From NCBI GenBank assembly GCA_021807585.1, contig JAKBCQ010000257.1, positions 1 to 5,380 on the forward strand: DNA of 5,380 nucleotides, written 5' to 3'. Both the position numbers and the translations under genes were made by a program. Below the pieces are notes generated by a model. The model saw only the letters and a list, made by a program, of their open reading frames with translations. It ran no database searches and was not told the origin of the DNA. This DNA is from Planctomycetota bacterium (GTDB lineage Bacteria > Planctomycetota > Planctomycetia > Isosphaerales > Isosphaeraceae). The first letter of the stretch is position 1. Each line of letters begins with the position of its first letter. This document shows positions 1 to 5,113 of the stretch, piece by piece.

Positions 1-1
1 A

Positions 2-350
2 TTGATCCCTTCGACCAAGACGTTCAACACTCAAGATCCAACATGCGCTGTTTCCGGCGAGATCGCGCCGACCTACGACGTTTCCGGCGAGATCGAGCCG
101 ACCTACGACGTTTCCGGCGAGATCGAGCCGACCTACGACAACAACGCCGACATGATTTCGGACCAAGGCCGGACGTTTGTCTTCGACGCGTGGAATCGGC
201 TTGTCGCGGCGCGGAGCGGTTCGACCCGTCGCGGCTTACGGTTACTTCGCTCTCAGCGGCTATCCCGAATCTCCCTGCGAGACGATCTTGGTTGGATTAC
301 GCCGGTTTGATGTCCCTATTATCAGTCTCTTCAGCATCTTCGATAACTGA
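2..350 (+). pseudogene. RHS/YD-repeat protein, 3' remnant, frameshifted and 5'-truncated by the window edge
   Basis: The first frame (from position 2) reads PTYDNNADMISDQGR then TFVFDAWNRLVAARSGST. This matches the YD-repeat pattern of RHS proteins (YDxNGNM.SD.xRT.xYDAWNRLVAV..GST). RHS proteins are large surface or secreted shells, often polymorphic toxins or wall-associated proteins. After GST the text turns to nonsense and stops at 308-310. Shifting by one base at the CCC run at 225-227 restores the expected sequence: VAAYGYFALSGYPES starts at 228 and that frame stops at TGA 348-350. A single extra C therefore appears to have broken the gene. The restored tail also degenerates quickly (ALSGYPES where ALGRRI.E would be usual) and lacks the usual RHS core. 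The upstream part lies outside the window, so total length is unknown. What is seen is the motif text in two frames. That this is a decayed gene rather than a sequencing error is inference. Confidence 0.75.
50..139 (+). repeat. 30-bp tandem repeat, three copies, in frame
   Basis: Three back-to-back 30-bp units occupy 50-79, 80-109 and 110-139. They are identical except at one base (C at 66, A at 96 and 126). Because 30 is divisible by three, the array adds ten residues per unit, VSGEIEPTYD, to the RHS reading frame, the first copy having EIA in place of EIE. Near-perfect identity in a decaying gene suggests a recent expansion by slippage or unequal exchange. Confidence 0.95.
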
Positions 351-370
351 TAATAATGGTTTAGTCTTAT

Positions 371-488
371 TTGGGAGGGCTAACCTACTGGTGAGTCTCT
401 TTTGGAAAATCCCTGTGCGAAAGGCGGTTTTGCTCGCATCTAGCATACATCATATCAAGACACCACATCAGTATGTTCACCCTCCCGT
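371..488 (+). repeat. Degenerate copy A of a ~117-bp inverted-end element
   Basis: The left end (371-397) reads TTGGGAGGGCTAACC and onward. The right end (about 461-488) is its imperfect reverse complement, ending CACCCTCCCG. The same layout and nearly the same length occur in copy B at 661-777. The interior of the two copies is not obviously alike, so the conserved parts are the ends and the 3' flank: 502-550 resembles 791-840, sharing TCAAATCCCG, then GAATA, GCGG, TTCTT and CCGGAT. No transposase is present. It resembles a MITE or other dispersed palindromic element that has drifted. Confidence 0.6.
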
Positions 489-660
489 TTGAAGATTCCC
501 CATCAAATCCCGCGGAATACGCGGTATTCTTGCCGGATCGTCTCTCAGAGGCTATCCGGAAAAGCTCCCGAAACCCAATCGGCTCGATTTTACCGGTTTC
601 GGCGCCGATCAACAAATAGAATCAATATACGTTAAATATCTAGATGTCGGTTTATTCTGA
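489..660. other. Gene-free spacer between repeat copies
   Basis: No coding signal is convincing here. A hairpin CCGGAT 533-538 / ATCCGG 554-559, with an inner CTC/GAG pairing, and a second inverted pair CCGAAACC 568-575 / GGTTTCGG 595-602 are visible. Positions 606-660 are notably AT-rich relative to the window. A 19-base stretch at 544-562 recurs inverted at 819-837 with few differences (GGCTATCCGGAAA is shared exactly), tying this spacer to the 3' flank of copy B. A minus-strand open frame spans 385-615 but crosses the repeat and looks like chance. Confidence 0.5.
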
Positions 661-777
661 TTGGGAGGGCGAACCTCCCGGTGAGCCTCTTCTCGTAAAC
701 TCAGGCGACCAGGCCGATTTATCGGTCAATAATCGCAAACATAATAATGCGGCTCACACGGAGGTTCGCCCTCCCAA
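661..777 (+). repeat. Copy B of the ~117-bp inverted-end element (EGEPPGEP-type repeat)
   Basis: Its terminal 27-bp arms at 661-687 and 751-777 are reverse complements with two mismatches by my reading. Each arm is also a small hairpin by itself: GGGAGG 663-668 pairs with CCTCCC 674-679, and GGAGG 760-764 pairs with CCTCC 770-774, with 5-base loops. In one forward frame (start about 644) it reads WEGEPPGEP and later HTEVRPPNFG. I have met this text often as spurious short hypothetical proteins in planctomycete genomes, so I treat it as repeat DNA and not a gene. This copy is much better preserved than copy A. Function is unknown; an RNA hairpin or a non-autonomous mobile element are both possible. 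Confidence 0.75.
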
Positions 778-1039
778 TTTCGGGTTCGCCCTCAAATCCC
801 GTCGAATATGCGGCTTTCTTTCCGGATAGCCTGTCAGTCGAAGAATCGGCGAGACGTATTCGGCGTCAAGCACGACGAATACTCTTTATGATTTGATGCA
901 AGTGCGGGTGATCGAGGAGCGTTGGAACGTGAGCGTGGGTTTGGTTTGATTGAACTTTTGTTGATTTTCCTCGCGTCGCCATGCTGGCGTCGCCGCGCCG
1001 GCCGGCTTAAGATCGAACTTCGGGTCAGGGCTCGGTCGA

Positions 1040-1052
1040 CGAAACCGTTTCG
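1040..1052. promoter_or_regulatory. Operator-like palindrome upstream of DUF1080 gene
   Basis: CGAAAC and GTTTCG are exact reverse complements around a single C. The position, about 50 bp before the start codon, would suit a transcription factor site. A palindrome of this size can arise by chance in GC-rich DNA, and no matching second site was found. Confidence 0.2.
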
Positions 1053-1089
1053 ATCGGGCGTGAAAATCGACGAACGCATCACGATTTAC

Positions 1090-1093
1090 GAGG
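1090..1093 (+). promoter_or_regulatory. Ribosome binding site deciding the 1102 start
   Basis: GAGG lies 8 bases before ATG 1102. It supports this start over in-frame upstream candidates such as TTG 922, where the GAGGAG at 914-919 is only two bases from the codon. Confidence 0.65.
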
Positions 1094-1101
1094 TTCCGCA
1101 C

Positions 1102-1716
1102 ATGATTCGACCGACGCTCGCCCTTTTGTTGCCGGTGGTTTTCGCCGCCGTTCCGTTTGTCGCCAACGCCGACGAAAAGGGAGAAAAATGGGTTTCGCTG
1201 TTTGACGGCAAGACCCTCGGCGGCTGGAAGACGTTCGACGGCAAGGGAGAATGGGTCGTCAAGCACGGCGTCATCGAGGGATCGGGTCCCGCCTCACACC
1301 TTTTCAGCCCGCGCGGCGATTACAAAAACTTCCGTTACCGCGCCGAGGTCAAAATCAACGATCACGGCAACTCGGGGATGTACTTCCGTACCGAGATGGG
1401 CCCCGGTTTTCCCAAGGGTTACGAAGCCCAGGTGAACAGCACGCATCGCGACCCCGTCCGCACGGGCTCGCTCTATAATTTTGTTCCCATCAAGAAGATG
1501 CTCGTCCCCCCCGACACGTGGTTCACCCAGGAGATCGAAGCCGTTGGTAATCATATCATTATCAAAGTGAACGGTGAAAAAGTCGTCGATTTCGTCGACG
1601 AGAAGAACACCTTCAGCAAAGGACATTTCGCGTTCCAACAGCACGATCCGGGAAGCAAAGTTTCGATCCGCAAGATCGAGGTGATGGAACTTCCCGACGA
1701 CGCGGGCAAGAAGTAA
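1102..1716 (+). CDS. Secreted DUF1080 / 3-keto-disaccharide hydrolase-like protein
   Basis: This 204-residue protein starts with a clear signal peptide: Arg at position 3, a hydrophobic stretch at 6-20, and a likely cut after ANA at residue 23. The mature part is one DUF1080 domain (PF06439), a concanavalin-like beta-sandwich fold. Family landmarks seen: WVSLFDGKTLGGW (30-42), GEWVVKHGVIEG (49-60), DYKNFRYRAEVKI (73-85), NSGMYFR (90-96), GYEAQVNSTH (106-115), TGSLY (121-125), and the closing GHFAFQQHDPGSKVSIRKIEV (about 174-194). Length and order are those of a complete single-domain member. Known members act on 3-keto-glycosides or bind carbohydrate; planctomycetes carry many paralogues and the substrate cannot be read from sequence. 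It probably works in the periplasm. The start is set by the GAGG site and by the signal peptide. It appears monocistronic, with a strong terminator 35 bp after the stop. The gene contains no CGATCG, unlike the genes to its right. Confidence 0.95.
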   Translation: MIRPTLALLLPVVFAAVPFVANADEKGEKWVSLFDGKTLGGWKTFDGKGEWVVKHGVIEGSGPASHLFSPRGDYKNFRYRAEVKINDHGNSGMYFRTEMGPGFPKGYEAQVNSTHRDPVRTGSLYNFVPIKKMLVPPDTWFTQEIEAVGNHIIIKVNGEKVVDFVDEKNTFSKGHFAFQQHDPGSKVSIRKIEVMELPDDAGKK

Positions 1717-1751
1717 TTGAACAAGATTTGAAAGTTCACGTGTTGATCTTT

Positions 1752-1790
1752 TCGCGCGAATCCGAGATTCGGGTTCGCGCGATTTTTTTT
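1752..1790 (+). terminator. Strong rho-independent terminator after the DUF1080 gene
   Basis: The hairpin arms are 1752-1765 and 1769-1782: 14 paired positions including one G-T wobble, closing on a GAT loop. Eight T residues follow at 1783-1790. The stem begins TCGCGCGAA and ends TTCGCGCGA. The T-run serves only plus-strand transcription. The convergent kinase-like gene ends 53 bp to the right, and its transcript would meet the same hairpin with the A-run in front and no U-tract behind, so it is a poor terminator in that direction. Confidence 0.93.
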
Positions 1791-1843
1791 GGTTTCAAGC
1801 GCGGTGCGATCGGTTTTGAAGCTCGCCGCGTCGGGTTGATCGA

Positions 1844-2725
1844 TTAGGGCGCGAGCGTTCTCGGCGTTTTCCGGTCGCCGCCGATTCGTCCGACGGGCCA
1901 AATGAGGCGGGTTGTGGTTCGTTGATCCACAGGTGAAACCGCGATGATTGTTTTGCCTCCGAGGGCGCGGCAGATGCGCGCGGTGAGGAAGAGATCGAGC
2001 GCGGGGCGGCGATTGTTGGAACCGATCCACTGATCGAGGGGGAAATCGGGGTCGATCTCGAACGTTTCGGGCTTCGAAACCGAGACGCGATCGATCGTGA
2101 TATCGACGCCCCACATCCCCCCTTCGCCGAAACCCTTCACCGTGACGGGCGCCCCCTCGGCGGATGCGATCGCGTTTTCGATCGCGTGCTCGACGGCGAT
2201 CCGAGCGGTTCCCTGATCGATCCAAACCTCTTGAGGGCAAGACGAATCCACCGTCACCGCAACGACGTTGTGATCGTCGACCGTCACCGATTGCGCGACC
2301 TCGGTGATCCAACGATCCGGTACAAGCTTGGCGGGTTCGCTCGCCGAAGATCCCTCGGCGACCCTCGCCAGATCGGAAATGACGTTCAAAATCCGCGCCA
2401 ATTGACGCACGTTTTGCTCGGCGATCTCAATATCGGTGACTTCCAAACCTTCGGATCGCGCCGATTCGTCGATCATCCTCAGGCTTAAACTGATTACGTT
2501 GAGCGGCGTTCGTAAATCGTGCGCGATCAAACGCAACAACCCAGCCGAAAGATCGTGGGAAATCGTCGGCATCTTTGACTCGGGGGTGGACTTCCGAAAT
2601 CTCAAACCCATATGCTCGCCTTCGCGTTCAGCGACTCTCCAGTTTAACAAGGCTGAAAGACCCCGGGCAAAGCCGACACGATCGGTCACGGAGCGAATCG
2701 ATCGCGGGTCCAGAAAAGTCGACAT
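1844..2725 (-). CDS. Soluble histidine-kinase-like protein with degenerate ATP boxes
   Basis: This 293-residue protein shows no membrane segment and no recognisable sensor domain. Residues about 55-125 form a HisKA dimerisation domain with a canonical H-box, LIAHDLRTPLN, phospho-acceptor His69. Residues about 135-280 align with a HATPase_c domain: an N-box-like EHAIENAIASAEG has Asn184, and the final helix and strand ARICRALGGKTIIAVS (249-264) match the end of the fold. The G1 box (DxGxG) should fall near ITIDRVSVS (210-218) and the G2 box (GxGLGL) near RPALDLFLTAR (240-250); both lack their glycines. It may therefore be a poor or dead kinase that still presents His69, or a phosphatase or scaffold. 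The start at 2725 is chosen because TAAGGTGA (2738-2731) puts AAGG 8 bases upstream. An earlier ATG at 2857 overlaps the upstream stop as ATGA and would add 44 residues with atypical codons. It is probably transcribed with the gene at 2854-4344. Confidence 0.8.
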   Translation of the reverse strand: MSTFLDPRSIRSVTDRVGFARGLSALLNWRVAEREGEHMGLRFRKSTPESKMPTISHDLSAGLLRLIAHDLRTPLNVISLSLRMIDESARSEGLEVTDIEIAEQNVRQLARILNVISDLARVAEGSSASEPAKLVPDRWITEVAQSVTVDDHNVVAVTVDSSCPQEVWIDQGTARIAVEHAIENAIASAEGAPVTVKGFGEGGMWGVDITIDRVSVSKPETFEIDPDFPLDQWIGSNNRRPALDLFLTARICRALGGKTIIAVSPVDQRTTTRLIWPVGRIGGDRKTPRTLAP

Positions 2726-2853
2726 CCTGATCACCTTACCAACCGTGCGAGCATGATAACACTCTAAATTTTCCAAGATCTTTCGCACGCGGATTCTTTC
2801 GCCTTGGGAGCGTGGCTGATTTTGGTACAAGCACGGGTCTTGATTCGATGACG
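2726..2853 (-). other. Spacer between the two minus-strand genes, or N-terminal extension of the kinase-like gene
   Basis: The stretch is AT-richer than its neighbours and its minus-strand translation uses codons rare here (AGA, TTA). It includes the kinase ribosome site at 2731-2738. The minus-strand translation contains SQGERIRVRKILENLE, which resembles the spurious text that dispersed extragenic repeats give in many genomes, so part of it may be an old repeat insertion. Against a pure spacer stands the ATGA overlap at 2857-2854, which would be ideal for translational coupling. I favour a spacer. Confidence 0.45.
2731..2738 (-). promoter_or_regulatory. Ribosome binding site for the kinase-like gene
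   Basis: On the minus strand TAAGGTGA precedes ATG 2725, with AAGG ending 8 bases before it. This decides the start in favour of 2725; the competing ATG at 2857 has no purine-rich site before it. Confidence 0.55.
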
Positions 2854-4344
2854 TCATCGGATCGATCGAGCCGATTGGGCTTCCGCGGCACGATGGCGGC
2901 GATTGAGACGAAACCCTTGCCAGAGTTTGCTCGATTCGGCGCCAAGTCGGTCGAGCAATCGTCTCCCCCGCGATCGCCCCGCGAACGCGACGACGCCGCG
3001 CACGAGCGCGACATGTTCGGCGCGGCGGACCGCAGGCGCCATCGCGACCAGAATCGTCGAAGCGGTTTGACGCACGTCGTGGTCGCTGCGGACCGAAACG
3101 ATCGTATCGATTTCCTTCGGCAAAACGGCTCTCAGGGCGTTGAACGCCGCTCCTTCGAGATCGGCCGAAACCGCGATCATCGCGGGGTTCGGGCGGCGCG
3201 ATTCGGCGTCGTTCGGATTGTAGGCGCTCTCGAAGATCATCCGCGCGAACGCCGCGGCGGGCTCAACGGTCGATTCGTCAATCCATAATATCATGAAATC
3301 GGTCGATTCGATCATTTTTCGCGTGCGATCGTCGAGAATCGTCGGGTAATCGGCGGTTTCGGTCCATCGCGCCGCGACGATCGTCGCGGCGACCGCGGGG
3401 TCGAGCGGCATACCGCGCGCCGCGAGGGCCTCGCGAATCGCTCCCAGATCTGTTTCGGCGATCGATCGTAGCTCGTCGATCCAGCCGCTCGCGGATTGGA
3501 TGGAAACGCCGATTAAGCGAATGACAATCCCGTGAGGGTTTGTCGCGTGATCCGCGGCGGCGTGCTCGGGCGATCGAACGGTGCTGCGCAGTTTGCGGTA
3601 AGTCGCTGCGCCGATCGCGAGCCGACCGCTGTAAAGTTCGATCAGGTGCGCTCCGAGCCGATTGACGTAGGCTTCGAATAGCCGACGCATCACATTTTGA
3701 CTCGTGCTTCGCCACGCGGGCTTTGAGAGCCATTCGCGCGCTCCCAGCCGCGCCAGCCCCGCAAGCGGTTGCGCCAGCGGAAGCACGTAAGCGTACAAAT
3801 CGCTCGCTCGTTGCGCCCAGCCCGCGGCCTTGTTCGCGACGAAACAATGACGGATCGTCAGTAAGTCGGCGCCGGGAACCTTCCTCACGAGATCCCCCAG
3901 ATCCTCGGAGGCGAGCTCGATCGCGGTCAACAACTCGACGATCGGCACGCTTTCAAGCGGATTCGATTCATGATCATGATAATGCTTGGCTAGCCGATCG
4001 GCCAATCGCATCGCCGCATCCAAATAACATTGTGCTTTTGAAAATTCATCGATATCGAGCGTTTCACCGCGGCTCGCTTCGTCCTGGACGATATCCCAGG
4101 CGATTTGATCGTTCGGGCCGAGCGTTTCGGGGGAGTTCCAGTCGATCGGCGGCAGCACGGCGCGACGGTCTCTCGTCCAGCGATCCCCCAAAAACGCCAG
4201 CAGCGCCCCGGTGAAAACCCACGCGATCCCCGCGGCGATCGCCCACCCGCGTTCGGCGAGCCAAAAGAAACCGAGGGTCATATAAACAAGCGACGGCGCA
4301 ATAAAAAGCGTCGCGAGGATCCAGGCGCGCCAATTTTTCCACAT
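2854..4344 (-). CDS. Membrane-anchored GTPase-family-like protein lacking a P-loop
   Basis: The protein has 496 residues. Two hydrophobic helices at about 8-29 and 34-53 form an N-terminal hairpin in the inner membrane, followed by a basic RWTRDRR. Residues about 75-260 are a helical domain with AWDIVQDEA, QCYLDAAMRLADRLAKHYH, PIVELLTAIELASEDL, GADLLTIRH, LPLAQPLAGLAR and AYVNRLGAHLIELYSGRLAIGA. I recognise this order from two-TM bacterial proteins that continue into an HSR1/Era-type GTPase. Here the following region keeps the alternating strand-helix pattern (VIRLIGV 274-280, DFMILWID 349-356, NPAMIAVSADLE 386-397, IDTIVSV 412-418). However, the P-loop GxxxxGKS is replaced by GVSIQSASG (279-287) without Lys, and there is no clear DxxG; ADYPTILDD (331-339) stands where it would be. 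I infer a pseudo-GTPase. The tail (456-496) is strongly basic. The start at 4344 has GGAG about 10 bases upstream. It is probably first in an operon with the kinase-like gene. Confidence 0.85.
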   Translation of the reverse strand: MWKNWRAWILATLFIAPSLVYMTLGFFWLAERGWAIAAGIAWVFTGALLAFLGDRWTRDRRAVLPPIDWNSPETLGPNDQIAWDIVQDEASRGETLDIDEFSKAQCYLDAAMRLADRLAKHYHDHESNPLESVPIVELLTAIELASEDLGDLVRKVPGADLLTIRHCFVANKAAGWAQRASDLYAYVLPLAQPLAGLARLGAREWLSKPAWRSTSQNVMRRLFEAYVNRLGAHLIELYSGRLAIGAATYRKLRSTVRSPEHAAADHATNPHGIVIRLIGVSIQSASGWIDELRSIAETDLGAIREALAARGMPLDPAVAATIVAARWTETADYPTILDDRTRKMIESTDFMILWIDESTVEPAAAFARMIFESAYNPNDAESRRPNPAMIAVSADLEGAAFNALRAVLPKEIDTIVSVRSDHDVRQTASTILVAMAPAVRRAEHVALVRGVVAFAGRSRGRRLLDRLGAESSKLWQGFRLNRRHRAAEAQSARSIR

Positions 4345-4690
4345 GTCGTCGCGGCTCCGCGGTCGTTTTGGTTCTCTTTCATCTTATTCGCTTGCGCCGC
4401 GCCGATCTCGCTCGATTTCTCGAATCAGGGGTAATATCTCGATCGTCGCGGTGAACGGATATCGACCGAAGTTCGAACCGATCGACGAAATCCGATCGGT
4501 CGGCGTCGATCGAGCGAAGGAATTGTCCGCCGAAACGGTCTTGAACGATCGAGCGTTTCGGTGTATTGACGACTCGCCGATCGATCCGACACCTCCGGCG
4601 ATCCTGTTTCCAGAATCCATAGCGACGATCCGCGACGATCGCTCTGAAGCGTTTCGAGAGCGCCGTCGTCGAGCGTTTGGGAGTTCCGCG
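4345..4690. promoter_or_regulatory. Divergent intergenic region between the membrane protein and lipoprotein genes
   Basis: This 346-bp stretch separates two genes that point away from each other, so it should hold both promoters. The plus-strand frame of the lipoprotein stays open through it, but its translation is Arg/Ser-rich with no family resemblance and no good ribosome site, so I leave it non-coding. CGATCG is dense here (around 4439, 4479, 4493, 4508, 4545, 4579 and 4637). A TAATAT at 4432-4437 resembles a -10 box but has no matching -35 at normal spacing. Confidence 0.45.
4679..4683 (+). promoter_or_regulatory. Ribosome binding site deciding the 4691 start
   Basis: GGGAG lies 7 bases before ATG 4691, the best-placed site in this frame. 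It fits with the start of a lipoprotein signal peptide, ruling out the longer frame that opens at 4343. Confidence 0.75.
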
Positions 4691-5113
4691 ATGATCCTCA
4701 CTCCAATTCGTCGAACCGCGGTGATCGCGACGCTCGCACTCACGGCGCCGGCGCTCGGAACAGGCTGCACGAGGAATTATTTTTACGGAGCGACGCCAGG
4801 ATGCGTCTCCGATCCCGGTTGCGGCGGTTCCGAACCCGTCTTCGTAAATCCGGGACCGATCGGCGGAACTCCCACGCGCATCGACGGCGAGGTCGGCGGT
4901 CTCGATTCGACCCGGACGACGATCGCCGGCGCGCCGAAATCATCGCGGGTGATCGTCAGCGAGCCGCTCGACGCGGGAGGCGCCGTCGACGACGCCCCGC
5001 TCGCCGTCCGATCCAACCGATCGAGCCCCAGAACCTGGATCAAAAACGACCGCCGCGATATCGCCACAACCACGATCAACGGTTCCACGGATGACGAAAC
5101 AATTGATCGCTAA
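4691..5113 (+). CDS. Small putative lipoprotein, function unknown
   Basis: The protein has 140 residues. The N-terminus is a lipoprotein signal: Arg7-Arg8, a hydrophobic core at 10-22 (AVIATLALTAPAL), then LGTGC with the lipidated Cys at 26. The lipobox is loose (Leu at -4, GTG before Cys) but planctomycete lipoboxes are often relaxed. The mature protein opens with TRNYFYGATPGC and a second PGC close by (Cys38, Cys44). It then becomes a polar, Gly/Pro/Asp-rich chain (GPIGGTPTRIDGEVGG; SRVIVSEPLDAGG) with little predicted hydrophobic core, so it is probably a largely flexible surface or periplasmic protein. I do not recognise a domain. It is divergent from the membrane pseudo-GTPase gene, and any functional link is a guess. 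No clear terminator hairpin with a T-run follows. The start is supported by GGGAG at proper spacing plus the signal peptide. Confidence 0.75.
   Translation: MILTPIRRTAVIATLALTAPALGTGCTRNYFYGATPGCVSDPGCGGSEPVFVNPGPIGGTPTRIDGEVGGLDSTRTTIAGAPKSSRVIVSEPLDAGGAVDDAPLAVRSNRSSPRTWIKNDRRDIATTTINGSTDDETIDR

Larger units (their letters stand above)
778..1101. other. Intergenic region upstream of the DUF1080 gene
   Basis: The first ~60 bp continue the duplicated 3' flank of the repeat element. The rest is the leader of the DUF1080 gene. The reading frame of that gene stays open upstream to about 922, but that extension is Arg-rich and has no well-spaced ribosome site, so I treat it as untranslated. It does contain a prepilin-like stretch, described as a finding. 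A 6-bp palindrome with a one-base centre, CGAAAC-C-GTTTCG (1040-1052), lies 49 bp before the start codon and could be a regulator site. I cannot place a promoter with confidence. Confidence 0.4.

Noticed and set aside
385..615. Minus-strand open frame of 76 codons
   Set aside because: It spans part of degenerate repeat copy A and the spacer, with no family resemblance and no start signal.
644..829. Short plus-strand open frame starting MSVYSDWEGEPPGEP
   Set aside because: It lies across the inverted-end repeat, and both repeat arms account for its distinctive text. There is no ribosome site. I treat it as repeat DNA.
371..840. CRISPR-like array
   Set aside because: Only two diverged copies with inverted ends and a 290-bp period; no short regular repeat-spacer pattern and no cas gene.
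977..989. Small hairpin CGCCA-TGC-TGGCG
   Set aside because: A 5-bp stem without a T-run in GC-rich DNA; expected by chance.
1551..2312. Long minus-strand frame over the DUF1080 terminator and kinase-like gene
   Set aside because: Arg-rich shadow that crosses the strong terminator and two clear genes in other frames.
3278..3847. Minus-strand Arg-rich frame inside the membrane-protein gene
   Set aside because: Off-frame shadow of the 2854-4344 gene; the high Arg/Ser content is produced by the frequent CGATCG and CGCGAC text.
4343..4690. Upstream extension of the lipoprotein frame (116 codons)
   Set aside because: It would bury the lipoprotein signal peptide, is Arg/Ser-rich, and overlaps the start of the divergent gene. 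GGGAG at 4679-4683 supports the internal start.
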